64,000 nucleotides of DNA. Source: Novosphingobium sp. Lineage in GTDB: Bacteria > Pseudomonadota > Alphaproteobacteria > Sphingomonadales > Sphingomonadaceae. The notes under the pieces are model-generated. The model made no database searches and had not been told where the DNA came from. It worked only from the letters and a program-made list of their open reading frames with translations. Of this stretch, positions 8,488-17,098 are shown one piece after another. The position numbers and the translations under genes are program-made. Within the stretch, counting starts at the first letter, position 1. Each line of letters starts with the position of its first letter. The DNA lies in NCBI GenBank assembly GCA_016719755.1, contig JADJYM010000010.1:62001-126000 (forward strand). The letters are read 5' to 3'.

Positions 8488-9459
8488 TCAGCCTGTGCGG
8501 CTGAGTCTCTGGCTTTCCGCTGGGGCCGCTTCCAGGCTGCAGGCGATACGGGCGGCCAGATCGGTGCCCGAACGCCAGGCGCCTTCGATTGCGCCGGGCA
8601 GGCACCAGTCTCCGCAGGCGCCCAGCCGCAGGACCGGATTCCACTGCGCGCCGGCGGTCTGGCCATAGGGCAGGGCAAAGCGCCAGCGGTGGGCTTTGAG
8701 GAAAATGGTTGAGGGCGGCTCGATTCCCGCCTGGGCGGCGAACAGGGCGAGCAACCGTTCCGCCACCGCCTCGCGGTCGCATTCGAGATTGTCGGCGGAC
8801 CACTGCGCGCCGGCCTGGATCACCCAGCATTCGCGGCCGGTCCGCCCCGGCTTGGAGGAGTTGCGTGCAGCCCAGGCAATCGGCCCGGCATCGCGCAGCA
8901 CCGAAGGCACTGCGGCAAGCGGCTGGTCGAAAGCGGCCATGACCGTCCAGCAGGGAGTCGATCGCGCGGCGGCGGCCTCGCGCGCCATGGCCAGATCGTG
9001 GAGCGACAGCAGCGGCGCGGCCTGCTCTGCCGGGGTGGCGACGATCAGCGCGCCGAACGGACCTTCGCGCCAGCCGGGGCCGCTGACTTGCCAGCCATCG
9101 CCGCCATGTTCGATCCGCTGCACCTGCGCGCCGAACCGGACATCGTGCCCGCCGCATTGCGCGGCGACCAGCGTGCTCATCGCGGGCACGCCGACCAGAG
9201 CGCCCTCCGGTCCTTCGGGCCAGGGGGCAATCAGCCCGGCCTGACGCCAGGCGGAGACCTGCGCGGCGAAGGCGCCTTCCCCGGCCAGCAGGAACTGGGC
9301 GCCGAAATCCCACGCCATGCCATCTTCAAGCTGGAGCGACGAAAGACGCCCGCCGGGGCGGCGGCCCTTGTCGAACAGCACCGGTTCATAACCCTGAACC
9401 CGCAGCGCGCCCGCACAGGCCAGCCCGGCCATTCCCGCTCCGACGATAGCGACCTTCAT
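8488..9459 (-). CDS. Renalase-like FAD-dependent amine oxidase family protein
   Basis: A 323-aa flavoprotein of the NAD(P)/FAD-dependent, renalase-like group. The N-terminal dinucleotide-binding motif VAIVGAGMAGLACAGAL (residues 3-19) is followed by the acidic end of the second strand and the PGGRLSS motif, and DFGAQF, all typical. The C-terminal FAD motif is LRLGACGDWCLPGAIEGAW with the SG helix. Bacterial members oxidise isomeric beta-NAD(P)H forms or remain uncharacterised. It is transcribed in the same direction as folE, 20 bp downstream of it, so the two may form an operon. Substrate is unknown. Confidence 0.87.
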   Translation of the reverse strand: MKVAIVGAGMAGLACAGALRVQGYEPVLFDKGRRPGGRLSSLQLEDGMAWDFGAQFLLAGEGAFAAQVSAWRQAGLIAPWPEGPEGALVGVPAMSTLVAAQCGGHDVRFGAQVQRIEHGGDGWQVSGPGWREGPFGALIVATPAEQAAPLLSLHDLAMAREAAAARSTPCWTVMAAFDQPLAAVPSVLRDAGPIAWAARNSSKPGRTGRECWVIQAGAQWSADNLECDREAVAERLLALFAAQAGIEPPSTIFLKAHRWRFALPYGQTAGAQWNPVLRLGACGDWCLPGAIEGAWRSGTDLAARIACSLEAAPAESQRLSRTG

Positions 9460-9479
9460 GACCCGTCCGCCAGATCGTC

Positions 9480-10094
9480 TTAGCCGTGGCCCATCAGCGA
9501 AAGCACTTCCTTGCGGCTGCTCGGATCATCGCGGAAGCAGCCCAGCACCTTGCTGGTCACCATGTCGACCCCATGAGTGCGCACGCCGCGTCCGGTCATG
9601 CAGCCGTGCTGCGCCTTGATCACCACGGCCACGCCCTGGGGGCGCAGGTTGTCCCAGATGCACTGGGCGACATCGGCGGTCAGCCGTTCCTGGATCTGGA
9701 GCCGGTGGGCAAAGCCGTGAAGAACGCGCGCCAGCTTCGAGATGCCGACCACGCGGTCGGTCGGCAGATAGGCGATCGAGGCGGTGCCGGTGATCGGCGC
9801 CAGATGGTGTTCGCAGTGCGACTGAAACGGAATGTCGCGCAGCATCACCACCTCGTCATAGCCGCCCACTTCCTCGAAGGTGCGGCTGAGGTGGATTGCC
9901 GGGTCTTCGCCGTAGCCCGAACAGTATTCCTTCCATGCGCGGCCAACCCGCGCCGGGGTGTCGAGCAGTCCCTCGCGGTCCGGGTCGTCGCCCGCCCAGC
10001 GCAGCAGGGTGCGGACCGCTTCCTGCACTTCGTGCGGGACGGGGGGCTTGGCAGCAGCTGCCTCCGGCACCAGATGGCCGTGCATGATGTTCAT
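9480..10094 (-). CDS. folE: GTP cyclohydrolase I
   Basis: Catalyses GTP to 7,8-dihydroneopterin triphosphate, the first step of tetrahydrofolate (and pterin) synthesis. The 204-aa protein has the zinc-site motif PFQSHCEHHLAPI, the substrate-binding KLARVLHGFAHRLQIQERLT segment and the second zinc region QHGCMTGRGVRTHG, with the family C-terminus SRKEVLSLM. The ATG at 10094 is chosen because AAGGGA lies about 7 nt upstream; the frame continues upstream without a plausible family N-terminus. A second ATG three codons in (10085) is possible. It is divergent from the LOV-HTH gene across a 149-bp spacer, so light could influence it, but this is speculation. Confidence 0.96.
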   Translation of the reverse strand: MNIMHGHLVPEAAAAKPPVPHEVQEAVRTLLRWAGDDPDREGLLDTPARVGRAWKEYCSGYGEDPAIHLSRTFEEVGGYDEVVMLRDIPFQSHCEHHLAPITGTASIAYLPTDRVVGISKLARVLHGFAHRLQIQERLTADVAQCIWDNLRPQGVAVVIKAQHGCMTGRGVRTHGVDMVTSKVLGCFRDDPSSRKEVLSLMGHG

Positions 10095-10243
10095 GGGACT
10101 GTCCCTTTTGCGAGAGTTTTGCCGATCGCCGCATGGGAGGGGGGTTGGGAGCGTGCGGCGACCGGCAAGAACCATCTAGGCTTTACCATTAGTCTCTGCG
10201 ATATGGCCTTACGGGCAGGGATTGCACTGCTGCTGGAGAAACG

Positions 10244-10822
10244 ATGACGCCTGAATCCCTGATTGCCAGCAGCAAGGTTGCCGCCGTGGTCAGCGACCCG
10301 CGCCAGCAGGACAATCCGATCGTTGCCTGCAACGAAGCCTTCATCGAACTAACCGGCTATGCGCGAGAGGAAATCCTTGGGCGCAATTGCCGGTTCCTGC
10401 GCGGCGAACGGACCGAACCGGAACAGACCGCGATGCTGCGCGAAGCGGTCAGCGCCAGCCGCCCGGTGATGGTGGAACTGATCAACTACCGCAAGGATGG
10501 CAGCGCGTTCCGCAACGCGGTGATGATCGCCCCGCTGTTCGACGAGAAGGGCGAGCTGGCCTATTTCCTCGGCTCGCAGATGGCGATCGACGATAGCGGC
10601 GACAGCCGCCATGACCGGGCGCGGGCCCTGGTCGAAGGCTTGAGCCGCCGTCAGCGCCAGATACTCGAAGCGCTGGCCAAGGGGCGGCTCAACAAGCAGA
10701 TCGCCTATGAGCTCGATCTGACCGAGCGGACGATCAAGATGCACCGCGCCGCCATGCTCCGCGCGCTGGGCGTGCGCACCGTGGCCGAGGCGATCCGCAT
10801 CGCGATCGAGGCGGGGCTTTAG
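10244..10822 (+). CDS. LOV-HTH (LuxR-type) blue-light transcription factor, EL222-like
   Basis: A 192-aa protein joining an N-terminal LOV (PAS-type) flavin photosensor (about residues 5-120) to a LuxR-type HTH (about 134-190, SRRQRQILEALAKGRLNKQI). The photoactive cysteine motif GRNCRFLRG places Cys49 where LOV domains form the flavin adduct (consensus GxNCRFLQG; Gln is Arg here). Flavin-contacting Asn81 (NYRKDG), Asn91 and Gln112 (FLGSQ) are all present, so a functional sensor is expected. Architecture and size match EL222 of Erythrobacter litoralis, whose light state dimerises and binds DNA. It lies between folE and the carotenoid genes, which makes light control of pigment synthesis a natural hypothesis. 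ATG is preceded by GGAG at 10233-10236. Confidence 0.93.
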   Translation: MTPESLIASSKVAAVVSDPRQQDNPIVACNEAFIELTGYAREEILGRNCRFLRGERTEPEQTAMLREAVSASRPVMVELINYRKDGSAFRNAVMIAPLFDEKGELAYFLGSQMAIDDSGDSRHDRARALVEGLSRRQRQILEALAKGRLNKQIAYELDLTERTIKMHRAAMLRALGVRTVAEAIRIAIEAGL

Positions 10823-10882
10823 ACTTCATTTCCCTGCCCGCGAACGGACAGGCGCGGGAAAGCGCATGGCGCTCGCCAGCGC

Positions 10883-12757
10883 TCAGTGCATCCGGCTGAC
10901 AGCGAACCGCGCCAGATCGCGTAGCGGCGTGGCGCGCGCGCCGAACGGGCTGAGCGCTTCCTGGCAGGCGTTTTCCAGCTCGCTCGCCTGACGCGCCGCG
11001 CCTTCGATTCCCAGCAGCGTGGTGGCGCCCTTGCGGCCCGCCGCCTCATCCTTGCGCAGCGCCTTGCCGACCACCTGGGCGTCGCCGATGCTGTCGAGCA
11101 TGTCATCGCGGATCTGGAAAACCAGGCCGAGATTCTCGGCAAAGCGCAGCAGCCGCGCCCGTTCCTCCGCCGAACAGGGGCCGAGCAGCGTGCCAGCCTC
11201 GACTGCAAAGCGGATGAGCGCGCCGGTCTTGCGCGATTCGCATTCGAACATGTCCTGCGCGGATGGTTTGGCGGGCGGATAGAGGTCCATCATCTGCCCC
11301 CCGGCCAGCCCGTCCTGCCCGACCGCGCGGGCAAGGGCGAGCACCAACTGCGCGCGCACGGCGGGATCGGGATGGGTCGGCTCGTCCGCCAGTATTTCGA
11401 ATGCGAGCGCCAGCAGGGCATCCCCGGCCAGCACGGCGGTTGCCTCGTCGAACTTGCGGTGCAGGGTGGGGCGGCCGCGGCGCAGATCGTCATCGTCCAT
11501 GCAGGGCAGGTCGTCGTGGACCAGCGACTGGGCGTGAACGCATTCGATTGCCGCGCCGACCCGCAGCGCCTGGGCGTAGGAGCCGCCGACCAGATCGCTC
11601 ACTGCCGCGACCAGCAAGGCGCGAAACCGCTTGCCGCCGCCGATCGTGGCGTAGCGCATCGCTTCTGCCAGGCGCCGGTCACGCCCCCGCGCATGGCCGA
11701 TCGCACTATCCAGCGCGGCGTCGATATCGGCGCGCAGGCGCGCCAGCCGGTCTTCGAGCGAGCCGCTTTCCGGCGCCGGGTGCAGCGGTTCAAGCGAAAC
11801 CGGCTTGAAGCGGACCTGTTCGGCCAGTCCTTCGGCCTCTTCCAGCACAAATCCCTGCGCCGCCAGCGCGGCGCAAACCGCATCGACCGCGCTGGCCGGA
11901 GTCGATGCCGCGGCGGTCAGGCCAACTGTGGCAGCGCCTGCAAGCAGGTCCAGCGGCAGATCGTCGGCGCCCGCGATCAGGACCGCGTGCGGGGTTCCGG
12001 CCGCTTCGGCCACCTCGGTCAGGCGGCGGGCGTTCGACGACATGACGTCACCCACCACCAGAACCAGATCGCATGACGCGGCAAGCGCTTCCACGGCCTG
12101 CTGGCGATTGGTTGTGGCATAGCAGATGTCGCTGGAACGCGGCGCGGCAACGTCGCGGAAGCGCTCCCGGATCGCGGCGACCATGTCATCGGCATCGCGC
12201 ATCGCGAAGGTGGTCTGCACTGCGTAGGCAACGGCGGAATTGGGCGGCAGGTCCAGCGCTTCAAGGTCCGCTGGCCGCGAGACGACCGAAACGGCACCCG
12301 ATGGCACCTGTCCCAATGTGCCGACAACCTCAGGGTGGCCAAGATGACCGATCAGGAACACGTGGCGGCCCGCGCGGTACCAGCCCTCGACTTCGGCGTG
12401 GACCTTGGCCACCAGCGGGCAGATCGCATCGACCATCCGCAGGCCGCGTGCATCGGCGGCAAGTTTGACCGACCGGGCCGAGCCGTGGGCGGACAGCACT
12501 GCGACCGCGCCTGCTGGAATATCGTCGATTTCCTGCACGAAGACCGCGCCAAGCTGCTCCAGCCGTTCCACCACCGCGCGGTTGTGGACAATCGCGCGGC
12601 GCACGTAAACCGGCGCGCCATGGCGGGACAGGGCCTGTTCCACGGTATCGATCGCACGCTGAACCCCGGCGCAGAACCCGCGCGGATTGGCCAGCAGGAC
12701 CCGCCGCGGCGCCTTGCGTTCTTGCCCGGTTGCCATGGTCATTGAACTTGCAGCCAT
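10883..12757 (-). CDS. Fusion protein: HMBPP reductase (IspH) - polyprenyl diphosphate synthase (GGPP synthase-like)
   Basis: One uninterrupted frame encodes two consecutive isoprenoid enzymes (624 aa). Residues about 19-325 are IspH: Fe-S cysteines C29, C113 and C212, His58, His91, His141, Glu143, Thr182/183, SSN 240-242 and Ser285 all match the catalytic set of E. coli IspH. Residues about 335-624 are a trans-prenyltransferase: GGGKRFR (373-379), first Asp-rich motif DDLPCMD (415-421) and second DDMLD (551-555). Five residues before the first motif there is Gln410, where C15-making E. coli IspA has Tyr; this favours a C20 (GGPP) product for carotenoids. The ATG at 12757 has AGGAAAGG 5 nt upstream; later ATGs at 12742 and 12736 are possible. 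It is divergent from crtI across 101 bp. Confidence 0.9.
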   Translation of the reverse strand: MAASSMTMATGQERKAPRRVLLANPRGFCAGVQRAIDTVEQALSRHGAPVYVRRAIVHNRAVVERLEQLGAVFVQEIDDIPAGAVAVLSAHGSARSVKLAADARGLRMVDAICPLVAKVHAEVEGWYRAGRHVFLIGHLGHPEVVGTLGQVPSGAVSVVSRPADLEALDLPPNSAVAYAVQTTFAMRDADDMVAAIRERFRDVAAPRSSDICYATTNRQQAVEALAASCDLVLVVGDVMSSNARRLTEVAEAAGTPHAVLIAGADDLPLDLLAGAATVGLTAAASTPASAVDAVCAALAAQGFVLEEAEGLAEQVRFKPVSLEPLHPAPESGSLEDRLARLRADIDAALDSAIGHARGRDRRLAEAMRYATIGGGKRFRALLVAAVSDLVGGSYAQALRVGAAIECVHAQSLVHDDLPCMDDDDLRRGRPTLHRKFDEATAVLAGDALLALAFEILADEPTHPDPAVRAQLVLALARAVGQDGLAGGQMMDLYPPAKPSAQDMFECESRKTGALIRFAVEAGTLLGPCSAEERARLLRFAENLGLVFQIRDDMLDSIGDAQVVGKALRKDEAAGRKGATTLLGIEGAARQASELENACQEALSPFGARATPLRDLARFAVSRMH

Positions 12758-12858
12758 AGTCGCCTTTCCTGCCGGCATAGTGCGATTTGCCACGTTTTAA
12801 GCCCATCCGCCCATTCGGACAGGTTGCTCCGGGCGGAGAGTGCCATAAAGAGAGCAAT

Positions 12859-14433
12859 ATGGAACACCCTATCTCCGCGTCCGGCAAAATGGCACCGACT
12901 GTGGAGGGCGGCCAGTCCGTCCCGGGCAGCGGCGCGGCTCCGGGGGGCGGCTCATCCTCGGCGATCGTGATCGGTTCGGGGTTCGGCGGTCTGGCTCTGG
13001 CGATCCGCCTGCAAAGCGCCGGGATTGCCACCACCGTGGTCGAGGCGCGCGACCGTCCCGGCGGGCGGGCCTATGTCTGGAACCGCGATGGCTTCACGTT
13101 CGATGCCGGTCCAACCGTCATCACCGATCCCGATTGCCTGAAAGAACTGTGGGCCCTGTCGGGCAGCCGGATCGAGGACGATGTCGACCTGCTTCCGGTG
13201 CAGCCGTTCTACCGCCTGCTGTGGAACGACGGCACCCGCTTCGAATACACCAACGACGATGCGCTGCTGAACGCCGAGATCGCCCGGCTCAACCCGGCCG
13301 ATGTCGATGGCTATGCCCGGTTCCTCGAGTATTCCAAGGGGGTGTACGAGGAAGGCTACCTCAAGCTGGGGGCGGTGCCGTTCCTCGATTTCGCATCGAT
13401 GCTGAAAGCCGCGCCGGCGCTGGCGAAATACCAGGCCTGGCAGTCGGTCTATTCAAAGGTGGCGAGCTTTGTGAAGGATGATCGGCTGCGTCAGGCCTTT
13501 TCCTTCCACACCCTGCTGGTCGGCGGGAACCCGATGAAGACCAGCAGCATCTATGCCCTGATCCACCGGCTGGAGAAGCTGGGCGGGGTGTGGTTCGCGC
13601 GTGGCGGCACCAATGCGCTGGTCAGCGGCATGGTCGCGCTGTTCGAGCGGCTGGGCGGCAAGCTTCTGCTGGGGGAAAAGGTCATCCAGATCACGCCTTC
13701 GGGGCAGCGCGTTTCGGGCGTGGTCACGCATACCGGCCGCGTGCTCAATGCCGACATGGTCTGCAGCAACGGCGATCTGGTCCACACCTATGGCCTGATC
13801 AAGGCTTCGGACTATGCCGCGAAGAAAGTCCGGCGGCTGAAGCGCAAGAAGTTTTCGCCCAGCCTGTTCGTGGTCCACTTCGGGCTGAAGGGCACGTTCC
13901 CCGGCATCGCCCACCACTCGATCCTGTTTTCGGACCGCTATGGGCCGTTGATCGATGACATCTACAAGCACGGCAAGCTGGCGGCCGATCCGTCGCTTTA
14001 CCTCCATCACCCCAGCGTGACCGATCCGTCGATGGCGCCGGAAGGGCACTCGACGTTCTATGCGCTGGCGCCCGTGCCGCACATGGGTACGGCCCCGGTC
14101 GACTGGGAGGTTGAAGGCCAGCGCTACCGGGACGTGGTGCTGGGCCGGGTGCGCGACATGCTGATCCCCGATCTCGACGAGCGGCTTGTCACCTGTTTCC
14201 ACTATACGCCCCAGGACTTCGCCGACGATCTGGGCGCCCATCTGGGCAGCGCTTTCAGCCTTGAGCCGTTGCTGACGCAAAGCGCGTGGTTCCGCGGGCA
14301 CAACCGCGACGATCACTATTCCAACCTCTACTTCGTCGGCGCGGGCACTCATCCGGGCGCGGGCATTCCCGGCGTGGTGGGCAGCGCCAAGGCAACCGCC
14401 AGCCTGATTGTGCAACCGCACAATCAGGCGTAG
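12859..14433 (+). CDS. crtI: Phytoene desaturase
   Basis: FAD-dependent desaturase converting phytoene to lycopene in four steps at the membrane (524 aa). After an unusual Gly/Ser-rich N-terminal extension of about 34 residues, the FAD motif AIVIGSGFGGLALAIRL (35-51), the PGGRAYVW segment and DAGPTVITDP follow as in bacterial CrtI. The C-terminal bacterial-type phytoene dehydrogenase signature is YFVGAGTHPGAGIPGVVGSA. The ATG at 12859 has the weak purine tract AAGAGAG upstream. crtZ follows with at most 9 nt between, so both are probably one transcript. The last codons form a 12-bp hairpin (see separate entry). Confidence 0.97.
   Translation: MEHPISASGKMAPTVEGGQSVPGSGAAPGGGSSSAIVIGSGFGGLALAIRLQSAGIATTVVEARDRPGGRAYVWNRDGFTFDAGPTVITDPDCLKELWALSGSRIEDDVDLLPVQPFYRLLWNDGTRFEYTNDDALLNAEIARLNPADVDGYARFLEYSKGVYEEGYLKLGAVPFLDFASMLKAAPALAKYQAWQSVYSKVASFVKDDRLRQAFSFHTLLVGGNPMKTSSIYALIHRLEKLGGVWFARGGTNALVSGMVALFERLGGKLLLGEKVIQITPSGQRVSGVVTHTGRVLNADMVCSNGDLVHTYGLIKASDYAAKKVRRLKRKKFSPSLFVVHFGLKGTFPGIAHHSILFSDRYGPLIDDIYKHGKLAADPSLYLHHPSVTDPSMAPEGHSTFYALAPVPHMGTAPVDWEVEGQRYRDVVLGRVRDMLIPDLDERLVTCFHYTPQDFADDLGAHLGSAFSLEPLLTQSAWFRGHNRDDHYSNLYFVGAGTHPGAGIPGVVGSAKATASLIVQPHNQA
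14402..14429. promoter_or_regulatory. Perfect 12-bp hairpin at the crtI/crtZ junction
   Basis: GCCTGATTGTGC (14402-14413) and GCACAATCAGGC (14418-14429) are exact reverse complements with a 4-nt AACC loop. The hairpin is encoded by the final codons of crtI and ends 2 nt before its stop and 7 to 13 nt before the crtZ start. It lacks a T-tract, so it is not a standard terminator; control of crtZ translation or mRNA processing is possible. Confidence 0.75.
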
Positions 14434-14442
14434 ACGGTGGCC

Positions 14443-14946
14443 ATGGAAGGTTTGCCGCTGATCGCCATTTTCCTGGGCACCGTGCTGGGCATGGAACTGT
14501 TCGCCTATGCGATGCATCGCTGGGTGATGCATGGCCCGGGCTGGTTCCTTCACGCCAGCCACCACCGCGAACGGCACGGGCCGTTTGAATGGAATGACCT
14601 GTACGCCGCGATCTTCGCGATCCCCTCGATCGCGATGTTCTGGCTGGGCGAGCGCGGGGGCTGGGGACCGTCAGCCACTGCCGTGGGGGCGGGGATCGCC
14701 GCCTATGGCGCGATCTATTTCGGCTTCCATGACTGGATCGTCCACCGCCGCCTGCCGCACCGGATCGTGCCGCGCTCGGCCTATTTCCGGCGGATCGTTC
14801 AGGCTCACCGCCTGCACCATGTGGTCGAGAGTCGTCAGGGTGCGGTCAGCTTTGGCTTTCTGTGGGCGCCGCCGTTGGAACAGCTCCACGCGCAGCTGCG
14901 CCGTTCGCAAACCGCCGAGCTGCGCAGGCCGTCGCGTCAGGACTGA
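14443..14946 (+). CDS. crtZ: Beta-carotene hydroxylase (di-iron, fatty acid hydroxylase superfamily)
   Basis: Hydroxylates the beta-ionone rings of beta-carotene at C3 to give zeaxanthin. The 167-aa membrane protein has the four His clusters of CrtZ: HRWVMH, HASHHRERH, HDWIVHRR and HRLHH, and three to four hydrophobic helices. ATG at 14443 is chosen; a GTG two codons upstream (14437) is equally compatible. Transcribed with crtI. Its 3' end overlaps by about 10 bp the restored 3' end of the convergent crtB. Confidence 0.95.
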   Translation: MEGLPLIAIFLGTVLGMELFAYAMHRWVMHGPGWFLHASHHRERHGPFEWNDLYAAIFAIPSIAMFWLGERGGWGPSATAVGAGIAAYGAIYFGFHDWIVHRRLPHRIVPRSAYFRRIVQAHRLHHVVESRQGAVSFGFLWAPPLEQLHAQLRRSQTAELRRPSRQD

Positions 14947-15859
14947 CGGGGCCGGGTCCAGAGCCCGTCGCGCGAAGTTGCCTCAGGAGCTGAAAGGCTG
15001 CGCAGCATCGCTTGCCCCAGCAGCAGGATTTTTCCTCCGCCGCTGACCCGTACGCGTTCGTCCCAGGCGTGGGTGCCGCGCGCCAGGACTTTTTCCCCGA
15101 TAGTGCCATAGATCGCATCGGCGGCCAGCACCGCCAGCCGCCAGGCAGGCGCGCCGCGCCGACCCGCGCCGAACGGCGATAAGGCCGCGCCATCTCCACC
15201 AGCCGCGCCGCCAGCGCGGCGAGCGCGGGGAGGGCCTGCGGATCGGCCAGACGGCCCGCATCCAGCCCCGCCGCATCCAGCCATTCGGCCGGAAGATAGC
15301 AGCGTCCGGCGTGGGCATCGGGCACCACATCGCGCGCGATGTTGGCCAGCTGGAAGGCAAGGCCAAGATCGCAGGCGCGGTCAAGCGTGTCCTCGTCCTG
15401 CGGCGAAACCCCCATCACCACCGCCATCATGCAGCCGACCGTTCCGGCAACGTGATAGCAATAGCGCAGCAGATCATCCCCGCTCTGCGGCTGCCAGCCC
15501 GCCGCGTCGAGCGCGAAGCCGGCCAGATGATCCTCGATAAAGCGGGCGGGCATGGCCGTTTCGTGGGCCACCGCGCGCAGGGCGGCAAACGGCAGGGGGA
15601 CCTCTTCCCCACTGTAGAGCGCCAGCGCGGTCAGCGCCTCCAGCCGGGCCTGGGCGGCAGCCGGATCGTCCAGCGCGCTGGCGCCGTGGCCCAGTTCCTG
15701 CCCGTCGGTCATGTCATCGGCGGCGCGGCACCAGGCATAGAGCAGCCAGGCCCGCTCGCGCGTTGCGGGCGCGAACAGCTTGCTGGCTGCGGCAAAGCTT
15801 TGCGAGCCTTGCGCGATGGTATCGCGCGCGGCGGCGACCAGGGCGGCGCGATCGCTCAT
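14937..15859 (-). pseudogene. crtB: Phytoene synthase with an internal one-base frameshift
   Basis: Head-to-head condensation of two GGPP to phytoene. The start is intact (15859; overlaps the crtY stop by 4 bp) and the first about 238 residues show the squalene/phytoene synthase signatures DDMTD (first Asp-rich motif, about residue 49), YCYHVAGTVGCMM and QLANIARDV..D (second). After SARVGAARLP the expected C-terminus leaves the frame: the typical continuation WRLAVLAADAIYGTIGEKV is found in the next frame to a stop at 14937. One missing base near 15143-15145 explains this exactly (restored length about 307 aa). As written, translation would continue in the wrong frame to 14846, an abnormal 337-aa protein. 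Either a real mutation or a sequence error; all other pathway genes are intact, which favours error. Confidence 0.85.
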
Positions 15860-17001
15860 CCCAGCAACGCCTTCAGCGCGGCGCCGATGCTCACCGGCGG
15901 GCGGCCGGAAAGGATGCGCATCCGGTCCAGAGCGGTCAGTTGTCCGGCGTAGAAGCGGGCGATCCGTTGAGGCGGAAGGCGATAGAAATGGGCGAAGACG
16001 CGCCAGCGCTCCTCGGGCCGGGCGGCGCGGAACAGCATCCGGTTGAGCATCCGGAAATAGCGCGTCTCGCGCCAGTGGCGCAGGAACCTCTCGCGCGTCC
16101 AGCGAGCCAGCTCCGCTCCGGTGAAATCGCCTTCAAGCATCGACAGTTCGTCCGCCAGGCGCAGCGCCAGGCTGAAGGAATAGCCAGTGGTGGCGTGGAA
16201 GAACCCGCCCGCCAGCCCCAACCGCGCGACGGGATCTTCGGCGGGCCAGAACCGTTGTGGATCGCCGCCGATCAGGATCGGCAGGACGCCCGTTTCCCGG
16301 CGCAGCTCATAGCCGCCAAGGCCGCGCTCCGCCGCGAGCGCGCGAACCCGCCGCGCCACTTCGTCGCCATCCAGGTCGGGCGCATCGCTGTAATAGGTAT
16401 CCTCCACCAGCACCCGGTCCGGCCCGAACGGCAGGACATAGACAAAGCGATAGCCGTCGATCTGGGGCAGGCAGGCATCCATCACGGTCGCGCAGTCAGG
16501 TTCGGGGGCAGCGGCTTCGAATTCGATCCCGACGAATTTCTGCCAGCCCAGGTCCAGCCCCGGCATGGCTCCGTGCGGGCCGCGCGCGTCGATCACGCCG
16601 CGCGCGGCGATCCACTCGCCGTCCGCCAGTTCGATCCCTTCGGCCGTGATCCGCGCGGCGCGGGCGCCAAGCCGCAGCGCGCTTTGCGGCAGACGTGCGC
16701 GCACCAGCGCATCCAGCGCGGGCGCGGCGATGGAGTTGTAAGCCACGGCCAGTTCGCGCTCGCGCCCCGGAAACCGCACCCGGTGGCGCGGCCAGCGCAC
16801 CGGGCGCAACGATGCGACAAGGGCTTGCGATCCGGCCGGCACGTCGCTGTCGAAGAACGACCAGGTGTGGTTGCCGCCGATCGTTTTGCCCGCATCGACC
16901 AGCAGTAGCGGCAGTTCGGGGCGCCGTTCGGCCAGCCGCACGGCGGCAAGCGCGCCAGCCAGCCCGCCACCAACGATCACCAGGGGCAGCGTGCTGCTCA
17001 T
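15856..17001 (-). CDS. crtY: Lycopene beta-cyclase (CrtY type)
   Basis: Flavoprotein cyclising both ends of lycopene to give beta-carotene (381 aa, normal length). The N-terminal dinucleotide-binding motif VIVGGGLAGALAAVRL (residues 8-23), the family motif NHTWSFFDSD and the cyclase motif FVYVLPFGPDRVLVEDTYYSD are present, with the C-terminal FHATTGYSFSLALRLAD segment. It precedes crtB in the transcript and overlaps it by 4 bp, giving a crtYB operon convergent with crtIZ. Confidence 0.96.
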   Translation of the reverse strand: MSSTLPLVIVGGGLAGALAAVRLAERRPELPLLLVDAGKTIGGNHTWSFFDSDVPAGSQALVASLRPVRWPRHRVRFPGRERELAVAYNSIAAPALDALVRARLPQSALRLGARAARITAEGIELADGEWIAARGVIDARGPHGAMPGLDLGWQKFVGIEFEAAAPEPDCATVMDACLPQIDGYRFVYVLPFGPDRVLVEDTYYSDAPDLDGDEVARRVRALAAERGLGGYELRRETGVLPILIGGDPQRFWPAEDPVARLGLAGGFFHATTGYSFSLALRLADELSMLEGDFTGAELARWTRERFLRHWRETRYFRMLNRMLFRAARPEERWRVFAHFYRLPPQRIARFYAGQLTALDRMRILSGRPPVSIGAALKALLG

Positions 17002-17098
17002 CGTCCCTGTCTAGCCTGCCTGCGGGCAAATGCCAGTTTCCTGAAAGGACAGGCCGCGCGGTCTATCGCTGGCGGCCCGCTGGCCCTAGAATAGGTAT

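Noticed and set aside
15120-15170. Programmed frameshift in crtB
   Set aside because: No slippery heptamer or stimulatory pseudoknot context was recognised, and phytoene synthases are not known to use one; a missing base is simpler.
10883-17001. Photosynthesis gene cluster (puf, bch)
   Set aside because: Carotenoid genes are present but no bacteriochlorophyll or reaction-centre gene lies in the window, so aerobic anoxygenic phototrophy cannot be inferred.
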